Positions 24,704 to 33,772 of a stretch of 64,000 bases of DNA are shown piece after piece; the first letter of the stretch is position 1, and the number at the start of each line of letters is the position of its first letter. The notes beneath the pieces were generated by a model. That model saw only the letters and a program-made list of their open reading frames with translations. It ran no database searches and was not told the DNA's origin. The stretch is from Geminicoccus sp035556675. GTDB lineage: Bacteria; Pseudomonadota; Alphaproteobacteria; Geminicoccales; Geminicoccaceae. Both the position numbers and the translations under genes were made by a program. The stretch lies in the NCBI RefSeq assembly GCF_035556675.1, contig NZ_DATMFZ010000308.1:1-64000 (forward strand), given 5' to 3'.

Positions 24704-26644
24704 ATGCTGCGCGGCCGCCTCTTCAACCTGATCTTTCCGCTGGCCGGCCTGTCGCTCCTGGCCGCTGTCATCCTGCTGTCCGGTAGCCTGGAGCCGGCCG
24801 ATCTGGACGGCCCGACCCCGAACCTGTTCTTCTACCTGGCCATGGGTGCGTTCGGGCTGATCGGCGCGCTGCTCATGCTCCACCGCAGCAGCGCCACGAT
24901 CCCGCCGCCCGCGCCCATGGAGCCGCGGCTGATCGCGGGTGGGACTGCATGGGACCATCATGTCGCAAACCTGCCGCTCGCGGTGATCCAGCTCGACTAC
25001 CGCCACGGCCATCCGGGCCGGATCGCGGGCTGGAACCGTCAGGCCGAGCTGATCTTCGGCTGGCGGGCCGAGGAGGCGTGCGGACGGACCCTGGATGAGC
25101 TCCGGCTGATCCATGAGGCGGACCAGAATCGGCGCCTGGCCATGTACGACGCGATCCGTGACCAGGCGGTGAGCTCGGCCCAAATCACGCTGCGGGCCTG
25201 CACCAGGGAACGCCGGATCCTCCACTGCGCCGCGCACGTGTCGGTTGCGCGCCACGACGACGGATCGCTGGATTCGATCCTGATCATGGTGGACGACATC
25301 AGCAGCCAGATTGCTACCCAGGCGGAGATTACCCGTCTTGCCCATCATGATGCTCTCACCGGCCTGCCCAACCGGGCCCTGTTCAGCGACCGGCTGCGCC
25401 AGGCGTTGAGCCGGGCACGCAGGGACGGTGACAAGGTGGCCCTCATGCTGATCGATCTGGACGACTTCAAGCGGGTCAATGACAGCCACGGCCATGCCTG
25501 CGGCGACGCCCTGCTCCAGAACCTGGCCAGAACCCTGTCCGGCATGGTGCGTGAAACGGATTCTCCGGCGAGGCTCGGTGGCGACGAGTTCGCGCTGGTG
25601 CAGGTCGGGGTGACGGACCTGCAGGCGGTCGAGGCCCTGGCTACCCGGCTCGGCGACAGCCTGGCCCAGCCGTTCCACTGGGAGGGCCGGCACATCGAGA
25701 CCTCGTGCAGCATCGGCGTGGCGATCTTCCCGGACGACGGTACGAGCGACGAAGAGCTGCTGCGGGCTGCCGACGTGGCCCTCTACCAGGGCAAGGCCGC
25801 CGGCCGGAACCGGCAGATGCGCTACCGGCGGGAGATGGACGAGGAACTCAGCCGCCGGCGCAGCATGCAGGCGAGGCTGCAGCAGGCAATCGACCAGGAG
25901 CGGCTCCAGCTCGTCTACCAGCCGATCCTGGCCATGCCCGATCTCGTCCCGGTCGCGGCGGAAGCCTTGTGCCGGTGGCATGATCGCGGCCAGGCGATCG
26001 CACCCTCCACCTTCGTGCCGCTCGCCGAAAGCTGCGGCCTGATCCGGCCACTCGGCCGCTGGGTGCTGCACACCGCCTGCCGGCAGGCCGCCAGCTGGGC
26101 GGAGCAGGGGCTGCAGCTGCGGGTCGCGGTCAATCTCGGCATCCCGGAGCTGCTGCAGCCGGAGCTGGTCGCCACGATCGAGGCAGCGCTGCACGAGAGC
26201 CGGCTGCCACCCTATCTCCTGCAGATCGAGATCAGCGAAGCGGCGGTGGGCGACCCTAGCCGGGAAGCCTTCATTGGCAGCCTGAATGACCTTTCGACCG
26301 CGGGCGTAGGCATCGCCATCAACGGGTTCGGGGCGGGCCGCATGCCGCTCGCCCGCCTGGCAGGCTTCCCGTTCGACACGATCAAGCTGGACGGCTCTCT
26401 GGTCGGCCGGATCGCCCAGGACCCGCGCACGCTGGCGATCGCGCGGGCCGTCGTGACCATGGCGCACGACCTTGGCCGGTGCGTCACCGCGGAGCGGGTG
26501 GAGACGGAGGAGCAGCTGGCCCGGCTGGTCGAGATCGGCTGCGACCAGGTCCAAGGGCACCTCCTGTCGCCGCCGCTGGCGGCAGCCGACGTGGCTGGCC
26601 GCCGCCTGCCGATCCTCAGACCGGGTCGGCGGTCAGCCCCGTAA
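24704..26644 (+). CDS. PAS-GGDEF-EAL signalling protein with degraded EAL site
   Basis: This protein of about 646 residues is read from ATG 24704, which follows GGGGAAG; an ATG at 24656 is the alternative. Two membrane helices (about 5-25 and 41-60) precede a PAS-like domain (about 85-200), a GGDEF domain with intact GGDEF at 292-296 and an RETD inhibitory site just before it, and an EAL domain with EAL at 420-422. In the EAL domain the metal-binding DDFGTG motif reads NGFGAG at 540-545, so both aspartates are lost. The protein therefore looks like a diguanylate cyclase with an EAL domain that can at most bind c-di-GMP. Its 3' end overlaps the convergent kinase-like gene by 29 bp. Confidence 0.88.
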   Translation: MLRGRLFNLIFPLAGLSLLAAVILLSGSLEPADLDGPTPNLFFYLAMGAFGLIGALLMLHRSSATIPPPAPMEPRLIAGGTAWDHHVANLPLAVIQLDYRHGHPGRIAGWNRQAELIFGWRAEEACGRTLDELRLIHEADQNRRLAMYDAIRDQAVSSAQITLRACTRERRILHCAAHVSVARHDDGSLDSILIMVDDISSQIATQAEITRLAHHDALTGLPNRALFSDRLRQALSRARRDGDKVALMLIDLDDFKRVNDSHGHACGDALLQNLARTLSGMVRETDSPARLGGDEFALVQVGVTDLQAVEALATRLGDSLAQPFHWEGRHIETSCSIGVAIFPDDGTSDEELLRAADVALYQGKAAGRNRQMRYRREMDEELSRRRSMQARLQQAIDQERLQLVYQPILAMPDLVPVAAEALCRWHDRGQAIAPSTFVPLAESCGLIRPLGRWVLHTACRQAASWAEQGLQLRVAVNLGIPELLQPELVATIEAALHESRLPPYLLQIEISEAAVGDPSREAFIGSLNDLSTAGVGIAINGFGAGRMPLARLAGFPFDTIKLDGSLVGRIAQDPRTLAIARAVVTMAHDLGRCVTAERVETEEQLARLVEIGCDQVQGHLLSPPLAAADVAGRRLPILRPGRRSAP

Positions 26645-27992
26645 GCCCGGCCGCCCGCATCGCCGTGTCCTGGCGCCTGGCCAGCGCCGCCTCGTCGAAG
26701 TCGCCGATCAGGTCGACGAACAGCCGGTACCAGTTGATGTTGGCCTTGAGGTGCATGAACACCGAGCCCAGGCCTACCGCAGCACGGTCCATGAACACGA
26801 ACTCGCGCGGCGGCGTGACCCCGCCCAGCTCGCGCAGCCTCTGGTGGACCTTCTGCGCCACCTCGCGGCCATACTGGCCGCTATTGGTCTGCTGGATCAG
26901 GCGCGGCTCGTCCTGCATCAATGGGCCATACAGGAAGCCGGCCCACTCGTTGAGCACGTCGATCATCTCGTTCGACAGGCCGCGGAAGCCCCAGCGCTCA
27001 TAGGCGGAGACGGCGAGGTCGCGGTCGCCCCTGGCCAGCGCCCAGTAGAGGTCGGTGACACCCTTGACGAAGGAGGGCGGAAACACCCGGACGCAGCCGA
27101 AGTCGAGCAGGTTGACGCCCAGGTCGCTGCGCACCGTGTAGTTGCCGGGATGCGGGTCGCCATGGATCACGCCCACCCGGTAGAACGGGATGTACCAGGC
27201 GCGGAACATCGCGATCGCGATCTGGTTGCGCGTCTCCTGGTCGGCCGAGCGGAACTCCATCAGGGGCCGACCGGTCAGCCAGCCCATGGTCAGGAGCCGG
27301 CGGGTCGAGAGCTCCGGCACCACCTCGGGCACCGAGACCTGCGGCTCGTCGGTCAGGATATGGTCGTAGAGCGCGATGTGGCGCGCTTCGCGCTCATAAT
27401 CGACCTCCTCGCGCAGCCGCTCGGCGATCTCCTCGTAGATCCGGCTCGTGTCGATCGCCTTGTCCCAGCGCCGATAGACCGCGAACAGGATCTTGAGCTG
27501 GGCGAGGTCGGCATCCACCGCCGATTCGATGTTGGGATACTGCAGCTTGCAGGCGACCACCTTGCCATCCTGCAGGGTGGCGCGATGCACCTGGCCCAGC
27601 GAGGCGGCGGCAGCCGCCTCCAGGTCGAACTCGGCAAAGCGGCTGCGCCAGTCCGGCCCTAGTTCGCTCGCCATCCGCCGGCGCACGAACGGCTTGCCCA
27701 TCGGCGGCGCGGAGGCCTGCAGCTTGGCCAGCTCCTCGGCATATTCCGGGGGCAGGGCATCCGGGATGGTCGCCAGCATCTGCGCGACCTTCATGAGCGG
27801 GCCCTTCAGCCCGCCCAGCGCCTGGCGCAGGTCATTGGCATGGGCACCCCGGTCGGTCTGCCGGCTGAGGAAGCGGTTGCTGGCGATCCGCGCAGCCTGG
27901 CCGGCCACCGAGCCGCCCACCTGGGCATAGCGGGCGACCCGTCCGGTCAGGCTGTTCTCGGACCGCGGGGCGGGCTTAAGCGGTCGGCTCAT
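26616..27992 (-). CDS. ABC1/UbiB-family atypical kinase-like protein
   Basis: This 458-residue protein has the ADCK/UbiB features: GLKGPLMKVAQMLATIPDAL (the KxGQ-like N-terminal element), ASLGQVHRA, the lysine in VVACKLQYP, EVDYEREARH, HGDPHPGN and LLDFGCVR. Members support ubiquinone synthesis or have ATPase activity. There is no C-terminal membrane pair as in UbiB proper, so an AarF-like soluble member is likelier. ATG 27992 overlaps the peptidase 3' end by 17 bp, so they are coupled. Confidence 0.87.
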   Translation of the reverse strand: MSRPLKPAPRSENSLTGRVARYAQVGGSVAGQAARIASNRFLSRQTDRGAHANDLRQALGGLKGPLMKVAQMLATIPDALPPEYAEELAKLQASAPPMGKPFVRRRMASELGPDWRSRFAEFDLEAAAAASLGQVHRATLQDGKVVACKLQYPNIESAVDADLAQLKILFAVYRRWDKAIDTSRIYEEIAERLREEVDYEREARHIALYDHILTDEPQVSVPEVVPELSTRRLLTMGWLTGRPLMEFRSADQETRNQIAIAMFRAWYIPFYRVGVIHGDPHPGNYTVRSDLGVNLLDFGCVRVFPPSFVKGVTDLYWALARGDRDLAVSAYERWGFRGLSNEMIDVLNEWAGFLYGPLMQDEPRLIQQTNSGQYGREVAQKVHQRLRELGGVTPPREFVFMDRAAVGLGSVFMHLKANINWYRLFVDLIGDFDEAALARRQDTAMRAAGLTGLTADPV

Positions 27993-29838
27993 CGGCGATA
28001 TCCGCCTCCTTCAGTTCCACGGCAAGCTGGTCGATCAGCTTCTCCAGCACGCTCAGGCCCTTGCTCCAGAAATCCGGGTCCGTGGCATCAAGACCGAACG
28101 GCGCCAGCAGTTCCTTGTGGCGCAGCGTCCCACCCGCAGAAAGCAGCTCCAGGTATTTCGGCTCGAACCCGTCCGGGTTCTGCTGGTAGACCGCGTAGAG
28201 CGAGTTCACCATGCAGTCGCCGAACGCATAGGCATAGACATAGAACGGCACATGGATGAAGTGCGGGATGTAGGACCAGAAGGTCTGATAGTCCTCGCGG
28301 AAGCGGAAGACCGGCCCCAGGCTCTCGACCTGCACCTCCATCCAGATCTTGCATAGTTCCGCCGGCGTCAGCTCGGCCTCACGCCGTGCATCATGCACCC
28401 GCCGCTCGAACTCGACGAAGGCGATCTGCCGGACGACCGTGTTGATCATGTCCTCGATCTTGCCGGCCAGCAGCACGCGGCGCTCCGCCGGGTCGGTCGT
28501 GCCGGCGAGCAGGGCCTGGAAGGTGAGCTGCTCGCCGAACACCGAGGCGGTCTCGGCGAGCGTCAGGGGCGTGCTCGCCATCAGCGGCCCATGCTTGGCC
28601 GCCAGCACCTGATGGACGCCGTGGCCCAGCTCGTGCGCCAGCGTCATCACGTCCCGCGGCCGGCCCTGGTAGTTCATCAGGACATAGGGATGCACCGAGG
28701 TCGTGGTCGGGTGGCAGAAGGCACCGCTGTCCTTGCCCGCGCGGAGCTGTGCGTCGATCCAGCCCTTCTCGAAGAAATCGGTCACGATCCCGGCGAGCTT
28801 CGGCGAGAAGCGGCCATAGGCATCGGTCACCAGGTCCCGCGCCTGCGTCCAGGGCAGCCGCGCGTCGGATTCTTCCGGCAACGGCGCGTTGCGGTCCCAG
28901 TATTCCAGATGATCCAGGCCCAGCCACTTCGCCTTCAGCGCATAGTAGCGGTGCGACAGCCGGGGATAGCTCGCCCGCACCGCGCCGATCAGGGCGTCGA
29001 CCACCTCGTCCTCGACATGGTTGGCGAGGTTGCGCGAGCTGATCGGGCGCGGAAACTTTCGCCAGCCGTCCTCGATCTGCTTGTCCTTGGCCAGCGTGTT
29101 GGTGATCCGGGCGAACAGCTTCTGGTTCTTCGCCAGCACCTCGCCGATCGACGTCGCTGCCTTCTCCCGCACCCCGCGGTCCTTGGACGACAGCTTGTCG
29201 AAGATCTCCTGACTGGTGAGGTCCTGGCCGTCGAAGGGGAAGCGCAAGGCGGCCAGGGTTTCGTCGAACAGGCGCACCCAGGCCGAGCGGCCGGTGACAT
29301 GCTTTTCCAGCAGCACCTTCTCGACTGCGTCCTCCAGCTGGTGCTCGCGCCAGGCGCGGGTATCGCGCAGCCAGGGCCGGAAGCGCGCCAGCCGTGAGGA
29401 GCCCTCGAGCTTGGCCTGGAGGTCGCCCTCCTCGATCTTGTTGACCTCCAGGGTCACGAACAGGGTGGTCGACGAGACCACCGTGATCTGCTCCTGGATG
29501 CCTTGGTAGAACCGGCCGATCTCGGCATCGTCACGGTCCGCGGCGAACAGGAGCGAGGCGAACGAGGCCAGCCGGCCCAGCCGGTCGTCCAGCGCTTCGT
29601 ACGCCTCCAGCAGGTCCGCCAGCCCGTCACCGCTCAACCCCGCGACCTTGCCCTGCCAGCTCGCAGCGATCCGCTCGGCTTCCGCCTTGACCGCCGCCAG
29701 GTCGGCAGCGATCCGGGGGTCGGCACGGTCGGCATAGAGGTCGGTCAGGTCCCAGGCCGGTCCCTGCTGCTCATGCGGCAGGCCACCCGCCGCCACCTGT
29801 TCGCGATCCGCCAGCCGATCCACCCGAATAGACAGCAC
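27976..29838 (-). CDS. pepF: M3-family oligoendopeptidase F
   Basis: This 620-residue metallopeptidase has the zinc site HELGH at 402-406 with a downstream glutamate in TLAETASVFGE, and the family's helical N-terminal half. It degrades short peptides in the cytoplasm. GTG 29838 follows AGGGAG with 7 nt spacing. It is the first gene of a two-gene minus-strand unit with the UbiB-like protein and is divergent from the acyl-CoA synthetase. Confidence 0.92.
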   Translation of the reverse strand: MLSIRVDRLADREQVAAGGLPHEQQGPAWDLTDLYADRADPRIAADLAAVKAEAERIAASWQGKVAGLSGDGLADLLEAYEALDDRLGRLASFASLLFAADRDDAEIGRFYQGIQEQITVVSSTTLFVTLEVNKIEEGDLQAKLEGSSRLARFRPWLRDTRAWREHQLEDAVEKVLLEKHVTGRSAWVRLFDETLAALRFPFDGQDLTSQEIFDKLSSKDRGVREKAATSIGEVLAKNQKLFARITNTLAKDKQIEDGWRKFPRPISSRNLANHVEDEVVDALIGAVRASYPRLSHRYYALKAKWLGLDHLEYWDRNAPLPEESDARLPWTQARDLVTDAYGRFSPKLAGIVTDFFEKGWIDAQLRAGKDSGAFCHPTTTSVHPYVLMNYQGRPRDVMTLAHELGHGVHQVLAAKHGPLMASTPLTLAETASVFGEQLTFQALLAGTTDPAERRVLLAGKIEDMINTVVRQIAFVEFERRVHDARREAELTPAELCKIWMEVQVESLGPVFRFREDYQTFWSYIPHFIHVPFYVYAYAFGDCMVNSLYAVYQQNPDGFEPKYLELLSAGGTLRHKELLAPFGLDATDPDFWSKGLSVLEKLIDQLAVELKEADIADEPTA

Positions 29839-29933
29839 ACCTGTTCTCCCTTACGCGCGTGAAGGAGATATGGGGACGGACCGGCGCAATGCACTGCCGG
29901 GGGCCGAACGAGAACGGGAAGGGGGGGAGGCGC

Positions 29934-31712
29934 TTGACGGAGCTTGGCCGCAACCTGGTCGAGATGTTCCAGAGGACCGTCCGGCGCAAGGGCGACCGAC
30001 CCTTCCTCTGGGCCAAGCGGGAGGGCACCTATCGGCCGCAGAGCTATGCCGCGGTCGCGGCCGACGTTCAGGATCTGGCCCGTGCCCTAGCCCAGCTCGG
30101 CCTCGAGCGGGGCGACCGGGTGCTGCTCGTGTCGGAGAACCGCCCGGAATGGTGCATCGCCGACCTGGCGATCATCACCGCGGGTGGCATCACCGTGCCG
30201 GCCTACACCACCAACACGGTCGACGATCATGCCTACCTGCTGGCGCATAGTGAAGCGAAGCTGGTGATCTGCTCCGGCCGCAACCTCGCGCAGCGGCTGC
30301 TCCCGGCGATCACCCGGACAGAGGGGCAGGCCAGCACCGTCCTGTTCATGGAGCCTCTGGCGGGCGTGGATGCGCTGCCGGTCACGGCGGTCTCCTGGCA
30401 GGACGCGCTGGCGCTGGGCCGGCGCTCGCCGGCGCTGCCCGACGTGCCGGACCTGGACGAGGACGAAGTCACCTGCCTGATCTACACGAGCGGCACCGGC
30501 GGGCGGCCCAAGGGCGTCATGCTCACCCATCGCAACATCATGGCGAACGTCCTCGGTGCCCATGACCTCCTGGTGCGCATCGGGCTCGGCGACGAGGTGT
30601 TCCTGTCCTTCCTGCCGCTCTCGCACAGCTACGAGCACACGGCCGGCCAGTTCCTGCCGATCGCCCTGGGCGCGGAGATCTACTACGCCGAGGGGACGGA
30701 GACGATCCGCACCAACCTCCTGGAAGCGCGGCCGACCATCATGACCTGCGTGCCCAGGCTCTACGAGGTCCTGCGCCAGCGGATCAGCATGGAGGTCCAG
30801 CGCCAGGGCGGGCTCAAGGCCCGGCTGTTCGGCAAGACCCAGGAACTCGGCGGCAGGCGCTACCGGAACGGTCGGCTCAACCCGATCGAGCAGGTCATGG
30901 ACCGGATCCTCGACCGCCTGGTGCGCGACAAGATCCGCGCCCGCTTCGGTGGCCGGCTCAAGGCGCTGGTGAGCGGTGGCGCACCCTTGAACCAGGAAGT
31001 CGGCCTGTTCTTCCAGTCCCTGGGCCTGCCGATCCTGCAGGGCTACGGGCAGACCGAAGCCTCGCCGGTGATTTCGGTGAACCCGCCGGGTGCCGTGCGC
31101 CTGGATACGGTCGGCCCGCCGCTGAAGGGCGTGACCGTCCGGATCGCCGAGGACGGCGAGATCCTGGTCAGCGGCGACATGGTGATGAAGGGCTACTGGA
31201 AGGACGAGGAGGCGACCCGGCACGCCTTGCGCGACGGCTGGCTGCATACCGGCGACATCGGCCAGCTCGAGTCGGACGGCTATCTCAAGATCACCGACCG
31301 CAAGAAGGACATCATCGTCGTTTCCGGGGGTGACAATGTCAGCCCGCAGCGGGTGGAAGGGATCCTCGGACTCAGTCCGGAAATCGGCCAGGTCGTGATC
31401 TATGGCGACGGCAAGCCCTATCTGGTGGCGCTGATCGTGCCGGACACGGACTTCATGAAGCGCTTCGCCAAGGAGCACGGCCAGAAGCTGGAGCCGGCCG
31501 CCCTGGTGCGCGACGAGAAGTTCCGCCAGGCCATGGCGGACGCCATGAAGCAGGCCAATGCCGGCCTGTCCCCCATCGAGCGGATCCGGCGCTGGCAGCT
31601 CCTGCACGAGCCGTTCACTACCGAGAACGGCCTGATGACGCCCAGTCTGAAGCTGCGCCGCTCGCTGATCTACGCCCGGTACGAGGCGCAGATCGCCGAC
31701 CTCTACGACTGA
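29934..31712 (+). CDS. Long-chain acyl-CoA synthetase (AMP-forming)
   Basis: About 592 residues from TTG 29934, which follows GGGGGGGAGG and starts at the family's N-terminus; a GTG at 29859 would add 25 residues. Adenylate-forming motifs are LIYTSGTGGRPKGVMLTH (P-loop), GYGQTEASP, WLHTGDIG and ITDRKKDIIVVSGGDNVSP. The length and the DRKKD...NVSP ending fit FAA1/FadD15-type fatty acyl-CoA ligases. It activates fatty acids with ATP and CoA. Its 3' end overlaps the convergent membrane protein by 10 bp. Confidence 0.9.
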   Translation: MTELGRNLVEMFQRTVRRKGDRPFLWAKREGTYRPQSYAAVAADVQDLARALAQLGLERGDRVLLVSENRPEWCIADLAIITAGGITVPAYTTNTVDDHAYLLAHSEAKLVICSGRNLAQRLLPAITRTEGQASTVLFMEPLAGVDALPVTAVSWQDALALGRRSPALPDVPDLDEDEVTCLIYTSGTGGRPKGVMLTHRNIMANVLGAHDLLVRIGLGDEVFLSFLPLSHSYEHTAGQFLPIALGAEIYYAEGTETIRTNLLEARPTIMTCVPRLYEVLRQRISMEVQRQGGLKARLFGKTQELGGRRYRNGRLNPIEQVMDRILDRLVRDKIRARFGGRLKALVSGGAPLNQEVGLFFQSLGLPILQGYGQTEASPVISVNPPGAVRLDTVGPPLKGVTVRIAEDGEILVSGDMVMKGYWKDEEATRHALRDGWLHTGDIGQLESDGYLKITDRKKDIIVVSGGDNVSPQRVEGILGLSPEIGQVVIYGDGKPYLVALIVPDTDFMKRFAKEHGQKLEPAALVRDEKFRQAMADAMKQANAGLSPIERIRRWQLLHEPFTTENGLMTPSLKLRRSLIYARYEAQIADLYD

Positions 31713-32140
31713 GGCCCGAGCCTCGCAGCATAAGCCTCCCGCCCGGCAAGCCGTGTCGAGCGGGCGAGGCCCAGATGCTGCAGCTCCACGAAGGCCAGAG
31801 CGATCCATGCCTCCGCGCAGATCACCAGAACGCCAGCCAGGTTGGGCGTCAGCATCGCCAGGGCCAGCGGCAGGATGCTCAGGAAGGCGAAGGCGGCGTT
31901 GCCGCCCATCAGCAGCCAGACCGCGCTCTCCGCGAGGCTGCCGCGGCCGGCCAACCACAAGCCCAGGACCGCCTGGGCCAGCAGGTACAGGCCGGCAGCA
32001 CTGATCGTCATGGCGGGAAGGCGCAGCCAGTCGCCGAGCATGGCAGGCAGCAGGGTCGCCACGCTGCCGGCCAGCAGGTTGCCGGCAGCACCGGCCACGA
32101 GGACGCGGCGCAGGAAGCAGGACGGCACGATCCGGGTCAT
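31703..32140 (-). CDS. Four-helix membrane protein, unknown function
   Basis: This 145-residue protein read from ATG 32140 has four hydrophobic helices (for example VLVAGAAGNLLAGSVATLLP, AGLYLLAQAVLGLWLAG, AVWLLMGGNAAFAFLSILPL and VLVICAEAWIALAFVEL). I recognise no family. It is divergent from an XRE regulator gene with 106 bp between the starts, which suggests that regulator controls it. Confidence 0.65.
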   Translation of the reverse strand: MTRIVPSCFLRRVLVAGAAGNLLAGSVATLLPAMLGDWLRLPAMTISAAGLYLLAQAVLGLWLAGRGSLAESAVWLLMGGNAAFAFLSILPLALAMLTPNLAGVLVICAEAWIALAFVELQHLGLARSTRLAGREAYAARLGPQS

Positions 32141-32246
32141 GGCGGTACTCCGGTGGATGGCCAGCCGAACCTGCACCTCTGCCGGCATCCGGTCGATTAC
32201 CTGGCAGGTCATGGCGCCACCTCGCCGGCAGCGCTAGGACAGGGTC

Positions 32247-33044
32247 ATGACGACCCCCCAGAGCATCGGCGATCTCCTGAAGACGTGGCGCCAGCGCCGC
32301 CGGCTGAGCCAGCTGGAGCTGGCCCTGGAGGCGGAGGTATCGGCACGGCATCTGAGCTTCCTGGAGACCGGCCGCGCCCAGCCCAGCCGCGAGATGATCC
32401 TGCAGCTGGCCGAATCGCTGGAGGTGCCGCTGCGCGAGCGCAACGTCATGCTGGTGGCGGCGGGCTTCGCCCCGATGTTCCCCGAGCGCCGGCTCGATGA
32501 CCCGGAGCTGACGGCGGCGCGCGAGGTGGTCGCCACCATCCTGACGGGCCACGAGCCCCATCCAGCCCTGGCGGTGGACCGGCACTGGCAGATCCTGGCG
32601 CACAACCGGGCGATCCCGCCGCTCCTGGAGGGCGTGAGCCCGGCCCTCCTGGAGCCGCCGGTGAACGCCCTGCGCCTGGCCCTTCATCCGGAGGGGCTGG
32701 CCCCGCGGATCGGCAACTTCCTGGAATGGCGCGCCCATCTGCTGTCGCGCCTGCACCGCCAGCTGGAACTCACCGCCGATCCGGAACTGGGCCGGCTCTT
32801 CGAGGAGCTGGCCGCCTATCCCCACCAGGGGGTCGGCCCGCAGCGGGGCACCACCGCCGCGCACGAGCCGGGCATCGCGGTGGCACTGCACCTTGCGACC
32901 AGCCACGGCCCGCTCGCCTTCATCAGCACCACCACCGTGTTCGGCACACCTTTGGATGTGACCCTGGCCGAGCTGGCGCTGGAGACGTTCTTCCCGGCGG
33001 ACGCCGAGACCGCTGCAATCATGCGGCGGCTGGTGGCGGGCTAG
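32247..33044 (+). CDS. XRE/MmyB-type transcriptional regulator
   Basis: This 265-residue protein has an N-terminal helix-turn-helix (about 8-62: LLKTWRQRRRLSQLELALEA, then VSARHLSFLETGRAQPS) and a long C-terminal domain with HPALAVDRHWQILAHNRAIP and NALRLALHPEGL, the signature of the MmyB-like ligand-binding domain (a PAS-like fold that may bind fatty acids). Divergent orientation to the membrane protein suggests local regulation. Its end overlaps the convergent methyltransferase by four bases. Confidence 0.9.
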   Translation: MTTPQSIGDLLKTWRQRRRLSQLELALEAEVSARHLSFLETGRAQPSREMILQLAESLEVPLRERNVMLVAAGFAPMFPERRLDDPELTAAREVVATILTGHEPHPALAVDRHWQILAHNRAIPPLLEGVSPALLEPPVNALRLALHPEGLAPRIGNFLEWRAHLLSRLHRQLELTADPELGRLFEELAAYPHQGVGPQRGTTAAHEPGIAVALHLATSHGPLAFISTTTVFGTPLDVTLAELALETFFPADAETAAIMRRLVAG

Positions 33045-33757
33045 ACCGGCCTGGCCTTCAGCCAGAGGAACATCGGCACCCGGGCGGACTGGACGAGGCG
33101 TGGCGCCACCGCGAGGTCGGGCAGCGGCTCGCGCAGGCTGGTAATGGCCAGCCCGGCCTGCTCCAGGGCAGCGGCATAGCTTTCCAGCGGCTGCGACCAG
33201 CCGGCGAAATGCATCTCCTTGCCGTCCCGCTCCTCGATCCCGTCGAAGCGCACCCGGCCGAAATAGCTGCCCTTCAGCACGAAATCCGCCTCTGGCTCTG
33301 GCCCGGCGAAGCGGCCGCGATCGCGAAATGGATGCACGATCGAGGCGATCAGCTGCCCCGATGGCCGCAGCACGCGCCGGACCTCGCGCAGCACCGCCGC
33401 CATGTCCGCCACGTCCATCAGCACGTTGTAGGCCATCACCCGGTCGAAGCTCGCCGCGGCGAACGGCAGGGCGGCGGCATCGGCGACCAGATGGCGCTCG
33501 GCGGACCGGGCGGCCGCCGCGGCCTCGACCATGGCCGGCACCGCATCCGTGGCGGTGACCCGATAGCCCAGCGCCGTCAAAGTACGGGCAACTCGCCCCT
33601 CGCCGCAGCCGATTTCCAGGACCTCATCCTGTCCAGGTCCGATGAAGTCGCGCAGCGCCGGAAGATAGGCCCAGAAGGCATCATGACCCGGCGTGCCGGC
33701 CCAGCTGATCCACTGCCGCGCGACCCGGTGCCAGTGGCGGCGGTCCTGGTCGGTCAT
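33041..33757 (-). CDS. Class I SAM-dependent methyltransferase
   Basis: This 238-residue protein has motif I EVLEIGCGEGRVART, an acidic loop in VTATDAVPAM, the VADAAALPFAAASFD post-I segment and LREVRRVLRPSGQLIASI, as in Methyltransf_11 small-molecule methyltransferases. The substrate is unknown. It lies 15 bp downstream of parB's end on the opposite side of its own start, so parB is downstream-adjacent only in position. No operon partner is evident. Confidence 0.85.
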   Translation of the reverse strand: MTDQDRRHWHRVARQWISWAGTPGHDAFWAYLPALRDFIGPGQDEVLEIGCGEGRVARTLTALGYRVTATDAVPAMVEAAAAARSAERHLVADAAALPFAAASFDRVMAYNVLMDVADMAAVLREVRRVLRPSGQLIASIVHPFRDRGRFAGPEPEADFVLKGSYFGRVRFDGIEERDGKEMHFAGWSQPLESYAAALEQAGLAITSLREPLPDLAVAPRLVQSARVPMFLWLKARPV

Positions 33758-33772
33758 AGACGGTCGCAGGCC

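Noticed and set aside
30087..32906. A 939-codon minus-strand frame over the acyl-CoA synthetase and XRE gene
   Set aside because: It is the shadow of well-supported genes. Only the separate frame at 31703-32140 has membrane helices and a plausible start.
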